Below, piece by piece: positions 7,010-14,228 of a DNA stretch of 64,000 nucleotides. The stretch's first letter is position 1. Each line of letters begins with the position of its first letter. This stretch comes from Methanobacteriales archaeon HGW-Methanobacteriales-1 (GTDB lineage: Archaea; Methanobacteriota; Methanobacteria; Methanobacteriales; Methanobacteriaceae). The DNA is taken from positions 434,001 to 498,000 of the forward strand of contig PGYO01000001.1 of assembly GCA_002839705.1 (NCBI GenBank). Direction: 5' to 3'. The notes under the pieces were generated by a model. The model searched no databases and was not told where the DNA came from. It was given only the letters and a program-made list of their open reading frames with translations. A program made the translations under genes and the position numbers.

Positions 7010-7951
7010 TTATTGTTCCTGAAGTTTTCCCTTGGCTCTGGAGTCCAATAGGTCTGCATAATGCAATACAATAGCTTCAGGAGTATTGGGATTTACAACA
7101 GATCCCCAGCCATTAGTTACATCTCCATGATGTGAAAGGATTAAGTGCATTAGAGCATCTTTGTGTTCCTGTGGGAATGGTTCTCCATTCATAGCATGGT
7201 ATCGTAAAAAAAGATCTTCTAGGAGTTTACTTGATAAATAGAGGTGGCCGAATGTTTCTCCTTCAGGTGTCATCGTGACCATGGTCTTATCAAGAGTATA
7301 AGTCTTGATTTTACCCATGTCATGGAGTAAAGCACCAGTAGAAAGCAAATCTTTATTCAGGTCTTTGTAACAGTGATTCATAGTATTGCAGATTTTCATG
7401 ACATTTACACTGTGTTCTAAGTTACCAGAATTGTAATTGTGATGATGTCTCATTGCAGCTGGTGATGTAGTGAAATTTTCCCAGTATTCAGATTCCATGA
7501 AACAGCAAACTAAGTTTTTAAAGACTTCATCCTTCATGAAACTGACCTGGTCCTTAACGTATTTGATGTTTAAGTTTCTATTGGTCTGTGCTTCAGGCTG
7601 GTAATCCTCAATATTAAAGTTTTTAGTCTTCTGGATTTTCATTACAACCATATTGAATTTACCAGAATTTTCTGGGAATTCTTCAATTTTTCCACTGATT
7701 TTATGGACAATTCCAAGCTCTATTTTTCCAAATAGTTCCTGAATTTCTAGGTTTGCACCTTCTTTGGTATCATTGAAGGATCCAAATTTCCGAGCAACCA
7801 TAGTCCCAGTCTTATCTCCAAGGGTCATTTCAATATATTTCTTACCGTTTTTGGAGACTCTTATTTCCTTATCCATGATGACAAAGCAGTTATGTACACT
7901 AATTTGTTTTCTGAGGTCTTTGATGAAGATCTTTTTATCATCTTCCATCAT
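7010..7951 (-). CDS. YhaM-like OB-HD 3'-5' exoribonuclease
   Basis: This 313-residue protein has an N-terminal OB-like domain (about residues 10-115, with KNGKKYIEMTLGDKTG) and a C-terminal HD domain. The HD residues are visible in HHHNYNSGNLEHSV, LLHDMGK, LSHHGD and LHYADLLDSRAKG. This is the layout and length of YhaM/CBF1 exoribonucleases, metal-dependent enzymes that degrade RNA or single-stranded DNA from the 3' end. It starts at ATG 7951, which overlaps the preceding stop (TAATG). An element-encoded nuclease next to an SSB-like gene suggests a replication or RNA-turnover module. Confidence 0.85.
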   Translation of the reverse strand: MMEDDKKIFIKDLRKQISVHNCFVIMDKEIRVSKNGKKYIEMTLGDKTGTMVARKFGSFNDTKEGANLEIQELFGKIELGIVHKISGKIEEFPENSGKFNMVVMKIQKTKNFNIEDYQPEAQTNRNLNIKYVKDQVSFMKDEVFKNLVCCFMESEYWENFTTSPAAMRHHHNYNSGNLEHSVNVMKICNTMNHCYKDLNKDLLSTGALLHDMGKIKTYTLDKTMVTMTPEGETFGHLYLSSKLLEDLFLRYHAMNGEPFPQEHKDALMHLILSHHGDVTNGWGSVVNPNTPEAIVLHYADLLDSRAKGKLQEQ

Positions 7952-8136
7952 TAGGCCCCCTGGGAAATCAGGTAGTAGTGTGGTCCTTCACTAGTTGCTA
8001 GTGCTGCAGCTCCTATCAAAATTAGTGATAGGATTATAGCTAGGACAAGGACTTCACGGCTCAAATAAACTGGGATTGCTGGTTTTTTATGTAAAGTCCT
8101 TGATGTTGAAAAATAGTATGAAATGAGTTTTAGCAT
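7951..8136 (-). CDS. Single-pass membrane protein, 61 aa
   Basis: One clear membrane segment (VLVLAIILSLILIGAAALA, about residues 29-47) follows a basic N terminus. The gene overlaps the histone-fold gene by seven bases and shares one base with the nuclease gene, so the three are translated together. Function unknown. Confidence 0.6.
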   Translation of the reverse strand: MLKLISYYFSTSRTLHKKPAIPVYLSREVLVLAIILSLILIGAAALATSEGPHYYLISQGA

Positions 8137-8681
8137 GATACCACACCCCTAACTGTTAGGATGTTTTCATCAATTTTGAGTATTGGTGTGTATCCTACTA
8201 TCCCATAGCTTCTTTGGATTGTGCTAATGAGTTCTTTGAGGCTGATTTGTGCGAATGTTTTGACTGTGGAGGGTCTGGTATTATGGTCAAGGTATGCTGT
8301 GAATGCTAATGCTCCAGATAAATCTGCCTGTGGATCATAATAGATACTAGCAGTCATCTTTTGTGTTCCACCAAATCTAATGACTTTTAATTCCATTAAT
8401 TTGATGTCACCATCGTTGTCCTGTTTTGCTGGATTCAGTAGTTCAATGGCGTGATCCATATCTTGTGGTCGGATGGTTCTGCGGCCATTTTCATTAGCGA
8501 TTCTACTGGCCAGGTCACTGATTTCGTGTGCTTCCTGGTTGATTTTATTTTCAAAAAAAGTTTGCAGGATTTCAGCTGAGTATCTACTAATTTTAGTAGC
8601 ATGGCCTGGTCCTACATTTACGTGTTCTTTTAGCGTTTTCACAACGTGTGAAAATGCTATTTTTACATTTTCGGGTTTCAT
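8130..8681 (-). CDS. Histone-fold protein with novel C-terminal domain
   Basis: This 183-residue protein carries a histone fold at about residues 30-84. The end of the fold, NGRRTIRPQDMDHAIELL, matches the pattern of archaeal histones (GRKTIKAEDIELAVRRF in HMfB), and the long central helix precedes it. Archaeal histones are about 67 residues; this one has a further 100 residues of mixed beta/alpha sequence that I do not recognise. It is the first gene of the minus-strand operon and so may both package element DNA and control the operon. The start at 8681 is the only good ATG, in a context with AGGT upstream. Confidence 0.7.
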   Translation of the reverse strand: MKPENVKIAFSHVVKTLKEHVNVGPGHATKISRYSAEILQTFFENKINQEAHEISDLASRIANENGRRTIRPQDMDHAIELLNPAKQDNDGDIKLMELKVIRFGGTQKMTASIYYDPQADLSGALAFTAYLDHNTRPSTVKTFAQISLKELISTIQRSYGIVGYTPILKIDENILTVRGVVSC

Positions 8682-8710
8682 GTTTTTACCTATTTTAAGT
8701 TATTTCAAAG

Positions 8711-8725
8711 GTTGCCGTCTTTGAG
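8711..8725 (+). repeat. GGTTGCCGCCTT element, copy 3
   Basis: Reads GGTTGCCGTCTTTGA, one mismatch to the 12-mer. It lies in the predicted 5' leader of the histone-fold operon, 30 bases before the ATG. The adjoining TTTTTCACCTGTTG matches the surroundings of copy 2. Confidence 0.55.
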
Positions 8726-8763
8726 TCAGGTTTTTCACCTGTTGTTTTATTCTATGAACTTTG

Positions 8764-8775
8764 GTATATATAAAG
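8764..8775 (-). promoter_or_regulatory. TATA box of histone-fold operon
   Basis: On the minus strand this reads CTTTATATATAC. A start site about 25 bases downstream would give a leader of roughly 60 bases before the ATG at 8681, containing element copy 3. Confidence 0.5.
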
Positions 8776-8826
8776 ATTGCTATATTTATATAAATGTATA
8801 TTGTGACCAATAATAATATATAACAA

Positions 8827-8834
8827 TATATAAA
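8827..8834 (+). promoter_or_regulatory. TATA box of RHH gene
   Basis: TATATAAA on the plus strand. A start site near 8855 is followed by a perfect AAGGAGGTGAT ribosome site at 8865-8875 and the putative start at 8879. The two divergent promoters lie within 70 bases, so one regulator could control both. Confidence 0.5.
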
Positions 8835-8878
8835 TACATAATAATAACAAAAAAGAGATATAACAAGGAGGTGATAAT

Positions 8879-9064
8879 ATTTCTACAATCACCACAACGG
8901 AAGATATTATGACCGAAACAATCGTACAACTTCATATAAGAGTAGACAAAACCATAAGAGATAACGTAAAAATAATGGCCATCAGAAGAGGAATGACACA
9001 AAATGACCTCTTACTCGAATACGTAGAAACTGGTCTCAAAAAAGACGAAAAGTTTCTGAAATAA
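8879..9064 (+). CDS. Ribbon-helix-helix protein, probable AUU start
   Basis: The 61-residue frame contains a ribbon-helix-helix pattern: strand TIVQLHIRVD, then helices KTIRDNVKIMAIRRG and TQNDLLLEYVETGL. The frame is open from an ATT at 8879 that sits five bases after GGAGGTGAT. The first in-frame ATG (8909) is about 34 bases past that site and would leave a 51-residue protein. I therefore favour an AUU start, with ATG as the alternative. Facing the histone-fold operon, it is the likely repressor of the element. Confidence 0.65.
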   Translation: MSTITTTEDIMTETIVQLHIRVDKTIRDNVKIMAIRRGMTQNDLLLEYVETGLKKDEKFLK

Positions 9065-9130
9065 ACACATTAATTCTATTTTTGCCTCTAATCAAAAGGA
9101 TAGTTCACAATATCAAAACTATCCATATTC

Positions 9131-9145
9131 GGTTGCCGCCTTCGA
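9131..9145 (+). repeat. GGTTGCCGCCTT element, copy 4
   Basis: Reads GGTTGCCGCCTTCGA, an exact 12-mer, 66 bases downstream of the ribbon-helix-helix gene and outside any gene. The surrounding stretch 9065-9454 otherwise holds repeat A and the promoter of the restriction operon. Confidence 0.6.
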
Positions 9146-9222
9146 TTATAAACTCTTTTTTACAAATAACTACAATACTTTCCTGTAGTTAACAAATATC
9201 TATTATCCTCAGTATTATTTAA

Positions 9223-9300
9223 GAGCCTGACCCAAGGGGGGAGGCGTAAACTGGGAAGTTATATTTAAGGTTAATTGTTTTCAAGTGTAAAATTATTTTT
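9223..9300. repeat. Dispersed repeat A (pair with 63525)
   Basis: About 75 bases that align with 63525-63596: GAGCCTGACC..GGGGGGAGGC..TAAACTGGGAAGTT then TTTTCAAGTGTAAAATTA. The match is imperfect but runs throughout, with one five-base gap. Both copies lie beside accessory genes. It may be a small mobile repeat, a remnant of an insertion sequence or a structured RNA. Confidence 0.55.
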
Positions 9301-9416
9301 GTTAAACTCTAGTTTCAAAGTGTTCTTTAAGTTTTCATCTTTTTAGGGACTATTTTTTAGAATTATCTTTTAGGAAATCCATTTGTCCCGAAAAACTTTT
9401 ATATTAATTATAGTAA

Positions 9417-9454
9417 ATATACTGTATATGTAAAGTATATATGGAGTATATATA
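9417..9454. promoter_or_regulatory. Operator region of restriction operon
   Basis: A perfect palindrome ATATACTGTATAT (9417-9429) is followed by two direct repeats AGTATATAT at 9434 and 9445, the last ending at the ATG. GGAG (9443-9446) is the ribosome site. The TATA-like TTTTATATTAATT lies at about 9398-9410. This layout suits autoregulation by the ribbon-helix-helix protein encoded first. Confidence 0.55.
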
Positions 9455-9682
9455 ATGCATAATGAAGCTGATAAAAAAAATTCTTCTCACTCAACAGTGA
9501 CTTTACCTCGGGAAATGGCAGAAGAATATGAAAAGATTATAAAAGCAAATGAATCTTTAGGATTTGGATCATTTAGAGAATTCGTTAAAGACGCAGTAAG
9601 AACCAGTATTGCGAAATATCAAGAAATAGAACTTAAAAATCATGAACTAAGAAATAAAAGAGATAATGGGGCCAATAAATGA
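9455..9682 (+). CDS. RHH regulator of restriction operon
   Basis: This 75-residue protein carries a ribbon-helix-helix pattern: strand STVTLPREM, helix AEEYEKIIKANESLG, then SFREFVKDAVRTSIAKYQEIEL. Its stop overlaps the next ATG (ATGA), so it is made together with the nuclease-methylase. It takes the place of the controller (C) protein that times expression in many type II systems, and the repeats in front of its gene are likely binding sites. That role is inferred. Confidence 0.7.
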   Translation: MHNEADKKNSSHSTVTLPREMAEEYEKIIKANESLGFGSFREFVKDAVRTSIAKYQEIELKNHELRNKRDNGANK

Positions 9683-11589
9683 CAAATGAAAAAGTCACTG
9701 ATATTTTCATAGCTACTCTTTTAAAAGAATCTGGAATTAAGTATATTCCTAATGATGGAATCACTAAAGAAGTAAAAGAAGCTTTAAAAACTGCATCTAA
9801 AAATCAAACAGGAAAACAAGGTTTTCCAGAATTCACAGCACAATCTGAAGAATTTATACTAGTTATTGAAGATAAAGCAGATCTTAATAAACACGCTTCA
9901 TTTGAAAATAAAGAAAAAACTATTTTATCAAATGATCCAAAATCAGTCAAAAATTTTGCCATGAATGGAGCAGTACATTATGCTCAAAAAATAGTGGATC
10001 AAACTAATTTTAAAAAAGTATTTGCCTTTGGTTGTAGTGGAGATGAAAAACACCATAAAATAAGACCAATCTTTGTTGATGCGAAGGAATATAAAATTTT
10101 ACCAGAAGTGGAAAACTTTGAAAATTTCACCCAAGAAAACATTATGAATTATTATAATGAACAAGTCCTTGGTAAAATGCCTGAAGAAGAAAAAGAGATA
10201 ATGACTCTTTGTGAAAAATCAAAAGACCTTCATGAATTTTTAAGAAACTATGGACAATTAGGTGAAACAGAAAAACCACTAGTAGTCTCAGCTATTTTAT
10301 TAGCATTAAATGATAGTGAAAATGAAAATTTATTAGATAATCTTAAAGGGCGAGAAACAAAAACCGATGGGGAATGGATATTTGAGGCACTTGGAATAAG
10401 TTTAAAAAATTCAGAAGTGCCTTTTGAAAAAACTGAAGTTATCTTAAATCAATTTACAATAATCAAAGATAGAAGATACTTAAATGAAATTGATAACAGA
10501 TTGGGAAAAACTCCTTTAAAATACTTCTCTGAATTCATTAAAGACAACATATCTGATAAAATTAATTCTTATAACTCACCAGCAGATGTTTTAGGCAAAT
10601 TTTATGGTGAATTTATGAAATATAGTGGGGGTGATGGCCAAACATTAGGTATTGTATTAACTCCACAACATATAACTGAATTATTCTGCGATTTACTTGA
10701 ATTAAACCAAGATGATGTGATTTTCGATCCATGCTGTGGTACCGGAGGGTTTTTACTAGCTGGAATGCACAAAATGATTGAAAGTGCAAATAATGATGAA
10801 AAAAAGATCAATAATATAAAAAAGAATCAAATTTATGGTATTGAAGTTCGTGAAGAGATGTTTTCCATCGCAACTACTAATATGATATTACGTGGTGATG
10901 GTAAAAGTAATCTGAGAAGAGAAGATTTCTTAAAAATTGATCCTAAAGAATTACAAAAAGATAAATATACCGTAGGATTAATGAATCCACCTTACAGTCA
11001 AAAAAATAATAAAGAAACTGCTCACCTATCTGAGCTGCATTTTATTGAACATTTACTTGATTCATTAAATAATAATGCTCGTTGTGCGGTAATTGTTCCA
11101 CAATCTACAATGATTGGACAATATAATGAAGATAAACAAGTCAAAAAGAATATTCTGAAAAAGCACACATTAGAAGGAGTTATTACTCTCAACTCCGAAA
11201 CTTTTTACAAAGTTGGTGTTAATCCATGTATTGCTATATTCACAGCCCATAATCCCCACCAAAAAGAAAAAAGATGTAAATTTGTTAATTTTAAGGATGA
11301 TGGGTTTATTACCCGCAAACATATAGGGCTTGTTAAAACAGAACGTGTAAAAGAAAAAAAAGAGCATTTGTTGAAATGTTGGCAGGATAAAAAAGATGCT
11401 GAAACAAAATTCATGGTTAAAACACAAATAGAAGCTGACGATGAATGGTTACACTCTTTTTATTACTTCAATGATGAATTACCAAATCATGAAGACTTTG
11501 AAAAATCAATAGCAGAATATCTAACATTTGAATTTGACATGGTAATGAAAGGTAAAGAATATTTATTTTTAAATGAGGAGTCTTTATGA
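9679..11589 (+). CDS. BcgI-like fused nuclease-methyltransferase
   Basis: This 636-residue protein fuses a PD-(D/E)XK-like nuclease segment (PEF, then FILVIEDKADL, about residues 48-70) to an N6-adenine methyltransferase with LTPQHITELF (motif X), FDPCCGTGGFL (AdoMet motif, about 349) and NPPY (catalytic, about 435). Length and layout fit the A subunit of type IIB/IIG systems such as BcgI, which cut on both sides of their site when joined to a specificity subunit. The gene overlaps both neighbours by four bases, so the three form an operon. All key motifs are present and it appears active. Confidence 0.85.
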   Translation: MTNEKVTDIFIATLLKESGIKYIPNDGITKEVKEALKTASKNQTGKQGFPEFTAQSEEFILVIEDKADLNKHASFENKEKTILSNDPKSVKNFAMNGAVHYAQKIVDQTNFKKVFAFGCSGDEKHHKIRPIFVDAKEYKILPEVENFENFTQENIMNYYNEQVLGKMPEEEKEIMTLCEKSKDLHEFLRNYGQLGETEKPLVVSAILLALNDSENENLLDNLKGRETKTDGEWIFEALGISLKNSEVPFEKTEVILNQFTIIKDRRYLNEIDNRLGKTPLKYFSEFIKDNISDKINSYNSPADVLGKFYGEFMKYSGGDGQTLGIVLTPQHITELFCDLLELNQDDVIFDPCCGTGGFLLAGMHKMIESANNDEKKINNIKKNQIYGIEVREEMFSIATTNMILRGDGKSNLRREDFLKIDPKELQKDKYTVGLMNPPYSQKNNKETAHLSELHFIEHLLDSLNNNARCAVIVPQSTMIGQYNEDKQVKKNILKKHTLEGVITLNSETFYKVGVNPCIAIFTAHNPHQKEKRCKFVNFKDDGFITRKHIGLVKTERVKEKKEHLLKCWQDKKDAETKFMVKTQIEADDEWLHSFYYFNDELPNHEDFEKSIAEYLTFEFDMVMKGKEYLFLNEESL

Positions 11590-12692
11590 TTAATAAAGAT
11601 TTTTCGGATTTAAAATGGAAAGAATTTTCTTTCGATGAAATCTTTGATATTAAGAATGGTTTTTATAATAAAAAACCTGAAATGTCTAATTCAGAAAGAA
11701 TTCCATTTTTGGGCGCAACATCAAATAATAACGGAATAACCGGTTTTTCTTCTTTAGAAAGAATTGAAAAATCTTCTAAAACTGGGCATGGTAAAAATCA
11801 CCCATTAGAAAAAAAGATTTTTGATGGTAACTGTATAGCTGTGACAAATAATGGTTCAGTAGGATATGCATATTATCAAAAAAATAAATTCACATGTAGT
11901 CATGATATTAATCCACTTTATTTAAAAAATCATACTCTTAACAGATATATCGCATTTTTTTTAATTGCACTCATTGAAAAACAGAAAATTTGTTTTGAGT
12001 ATAGTCGAAAATGGCGACCTGAAAGGATGAAAAAATCTAAAATTATTATACCTGTGACAAAAAAAGGTATTCCAGATTGGAATTTCATGGAAGAATACAC
12101 AAGATCAAAAGAGAGAATTTTACTTAAAAAATATGTATCTCATTTAATGAAAGAGCTTAATAGAATTAATACTGAATTTGAAATTACAGATATATCATCC
12201 ATAAAGTGGGGTGAATTTTTTATTTCAGATATTAGTGAAATCGAGTCTGGAAGAGATATCTATGGGCCTGAAAGAATCAAAGGCAACATTCCATATATTT
12301 CTGCCAAATCTAAAGATAATGGTATTGGTCATTTTGTAGGTAATGAAAATAATACTTTGGAAAATAATTGCATATCAGTTAACCGAAATGGATCTGTTGG
12401 TTATGCTTTTTATCATCCATATAAAGCACTATATTCCAATGATTGTCGGAAAATACGTCTAAACAAAAATAAGCATGTTTCACTTTTTATTGCTAATCAG
12501 ATCACTTCTCAAAGAGGTAAATATGGTTATGGGTATAAAATGGGCACTGGAAGACTAAAAAGGCAAAAAATCATGCTTCCAGTAGATGATAACGATAATC
12601 CTGATTGGGATTTCATGGAATATTATATTAAACAAATAGAATATAAAAAAATTAATAAGTATTTGGATTATATTGAAGACAGAATTAATTAA
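11586..12692 (+). CDS. BcgI-like specificity subunit
   Basis: This 368-residue protein is built from two related halves. LKWKEFSFDEIFDIKNG near residue 9 is repeated as IKWGEFFISDISEIESG near 208, and PDWNFMEEY is repeated as PDWDFMEYY at the ends. Each half holds a target-recognition domain and a helix. This is the architecture of the S subunit of type I and BcgI-like systems, with two half-sites read in one DNA sequence. It overlaps the A subunit gene by four bases. Confidence 0.85.
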   Translation: MINKDFSDLKWKEFSFDEIFDIKNGFYNKKPEMSNSERIPFLGATSNNNGITGFSSLERIEKSSKTGHGKNHPLEKKIFDGNCIAVTNNGSVGYAYYQKNKFTCSHDINPLYLKNHTLNRYIAFFLIALIEKQKICFEYSRKWRPERMKKSKIIIPVTKKGIPDWNFMEEYTRSKERILLKKYVSHLMKELNRINTEFEITDISSIKWGEFFISDISEIESGRDIYGPERIKGNIPYISAKSKDNGIGHFVGNENNTLENNCISVNRNGSVGYAFYHPYKALYSNDCRKIRLNKNKHVSLFIANQITSQRGKYGYGYKMGTGRLKRQKIMLPVDDNDNPDWDFMEYYIKQIEYKKINKYLDYIEDRIN

Positions 12693-12760
12693 TTATTTTA
12701 GTCTAAATTTTCTTTTTCTGATAAAAATTAATAAATAAAACTCAGAATAAATATAAAACC

Positions 12761-12824
12761 TGATTACCTTCCAGAAACCTTGTCTCCTTTTGGTTTCTAT
12801 AACCAAATATTTGGGAGGTAATCA
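12761..12824. other. Nested stem-loop after restriction operon
   Basis: TGATTACCTTCC (12761-12772) pairs with GGGAGGTAATCA (12813-12824), 12 pairs with one G-U. Inside, AGAAACC (12773) pairs with GGTTTCT (12792), with a 12-base loop TTGTCTCCTTTT. It lies 69 bases after the specificity gene. It could be a 3' UTR structure, a terminator-like hairpin or a small RNA; no T-run follows closely. Confidence 0.55.
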
Positions 12825-12881
12825 ACTATTATCATAATTAAATCATATTAAAATAAAAATAATTAATTATAAAATAATTTA

Positions 12882-13064
12882 ATGAAATTACCAGGACATC
12901 TACCTAAAAAAATTAGTATTTCATTATTTATTTTAGTTGTAATCCTACTCTTTTTACTCATCTCACATAGAATAGACTTACCCTACAGTTTAAACCTGAT
13001 AGCACTACCCATAATAATAATTATACTACTAATTTTAATGGTTTTAATCGCAAAAGAAGAATAA
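12882..13064 (+). CDS. Two-pass membrane microprotein, 60 aa
   Basis: Two hydrophobic helices (SISLFILVVILLFLLIS and IALPIIIIILLILMVLIA) are joined by a short polar turn HRIDLPYSLN. It has no ribosome site and no recognised family. A degraded copy of this gene lies at 14055-14209, which shows that it is a duplicated unit of this region. Confidence 0.5.
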   Translation: MKLPGHLPKKISISLFILVVILLFLLISHRIDLPYSLNLIALPIIIIILLILMVLIAKEE

Positions 13065-13386
13065 ATATATACTTTTTTTGGTTCGTAGTTAAATAATTAT
13101 ATCTTAAATATTACTTATTATCATAATAGGATAGGGATTAAAAAAAAATATTTTTAGAGTTGAGAATATGTTTCTCTGAAGCTCCTCTAATTTTAAATTT
13201 TAAATTTGATCCCTTATAACATAAATCCTTAAACCACGAGCAGATTTGTGTGAATAAGTGATTTTAGGGAAGAAAAAATCATGGGTACCTCCTGAATCTT
13301 TTAACCTTCCCTAAACCCACAATAGTTATTTTAAATGTTCTTTTAATAGGTTTAAAAAAAAATATTTGAACTAATGAAAATATCAT
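13065..13386. other. Intergenic with long stem-loop
   Basis: TTTAGGGAAG (13263-13272) pairs perfectly with CTTCCCTAAA (13306-13315) around a 33-base loop that contains GGGTACCTCCTGAATC. CCTCC in the loop is complementary to ribosome-binding sequences. A TATA-like TTATAACATAAA lies at about 13215-13226. Nothing else is seen in this stretch, apart from an 18-base piece at 13331 resembling the end of the Orc1/Cdc6-like gene. Confidence 0.45.
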
Positions 13387-13968
13387 TTAACTAAAACTTA
13401 TTGATAATTCGTTTAAATTATTTATTGCATTTTCTATATTTTTAATTAAAGTTTTATCAATCGATTTAAGATTATCATAATTAATAGAGTTATTTAAATT
13501 AATTGTTACATAATTATCTCTCATTTTTAAATGATCATTTATGTATTCTAAGTTAGAAATTAATTTAATCAATTCTTTATAAGTATCACCTAAAATCTTC
13601 TTATCAATTAAAATTTTTATATTATCCCATAAATCTGTTTTAATCATTGGTAATGGATGTTTTATTGATTTTGAACCATTTTCAAAGTTTTCTATCTCAT
13701 CTTTCAAATCCTGAAGAATTTTGTTTAACCTATATTCATTATATTCTAATTCTGAAATGATTGATAATTCTAATTCTTTATTCTTTTTTTTAATTCTAAA
13801 GGATTCTAAAGATAGTGATATTACTGCAGTTAATGAAGAACCCATAAGAACCGCAATAGCATTAGAAATTCCTGATGTATTATTATTCAAAGCTAGAATA
13901 ATGAAAGTTATTAGTAACAAAATGAAGAAAGATGAGAAAAATATTATATATTTATTCAATGTATTCAT
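13387..13968 (-). CDS. Membrane-anchored coiled-coil protein
   Basis: This 193-residue protein has two N-terminal membrane helices (YIIFFSSFFILLLITFIILAL and ISNAIAVLMGSSLTAVISLSL), then a long charged helix (RIKKKNKELELSIISELEYNEYRLNKILQDLKDEIENF) and a helical C terminus. It has no catalytic motif. It stands alone between two recombination scars, so it is probably cargo, perhaps defence-related by its company. Function unknown. Confidence 0.55.
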   Translation of the reverse strand: MNTLNKYIIFFSSFFILLLITFIILALNNNTSGISNAIAVLMGSSLTAVISLSLESFRIKKKNKELELSIISELEYNEYRLNKILQDLKDEIENFENGSKSIKHPLPMIKTDLWDNIKILIDKKILGDTYKELIKLISNLEYINDHLKMRDNYVTINLNNSINYDNLKSIDKTLIKNIENAINNLNELSISFS

Positions 13969-14015
13969 AAATTATTATTATAATTTAATTATTAATATAT
14001 TTTTTAATTTATTGT

Positions 14016-14055
14016 AAATGTTCTTTTAGTATCTGATTAGATCCTAGTTTTTCTA
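14016..14055 (-). pseudogene. Fragment of Orc1/Cdc6-like gene 3' end
   Basis: This stretch matches the 3' end of the Orc1/Cdc6-like gene at 17440-17479 in 36 of about 40 bases, in the same orientation, and runs directly into the degenerate membrane-protein copy. It is a scar of recombination rather than a gene. Confidence 0.65.
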
Positions 14056-14209
14056 AAAAAATTAGTATAATTATTATTTTATAAGTAATCCTACTCTTTT
14101 TACCATCTCACACAGAATAGACTTACCCTACAGTTTAAACCTAATAGCACTACCCATAATAACATTTATGCTGCTATTTTTAATGGTTTTAATCGCAGAA
14201 GAAGAATAA
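14055..14209 (+). pseudogene. Degraded copy of 60-aa membrane protein
   Basis: About 150 bases align with 12908-13065 with few changes, including the shared stretches AGAATAGACTTACCCTACAG and TTTTAATGGTTTTAATCGCA. The first codons are missing, replaced by the Orc1/Cdc6-like fragment, and the frame is shifted near the start. It is a non-functional duplicate. Confidence 0.75.
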
Positions 14210-14228
14210 ATAATTCAAATATTTAATA

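Noticed and set aside
8786-9001. Minus-strand frame of 71 codons opposite the RHH gene
   Set aside because: Low-complexity, Tyr/Ile-rich translation of an AT-rich promoter; the plus strand has a ribosome site and a recognisable fold.
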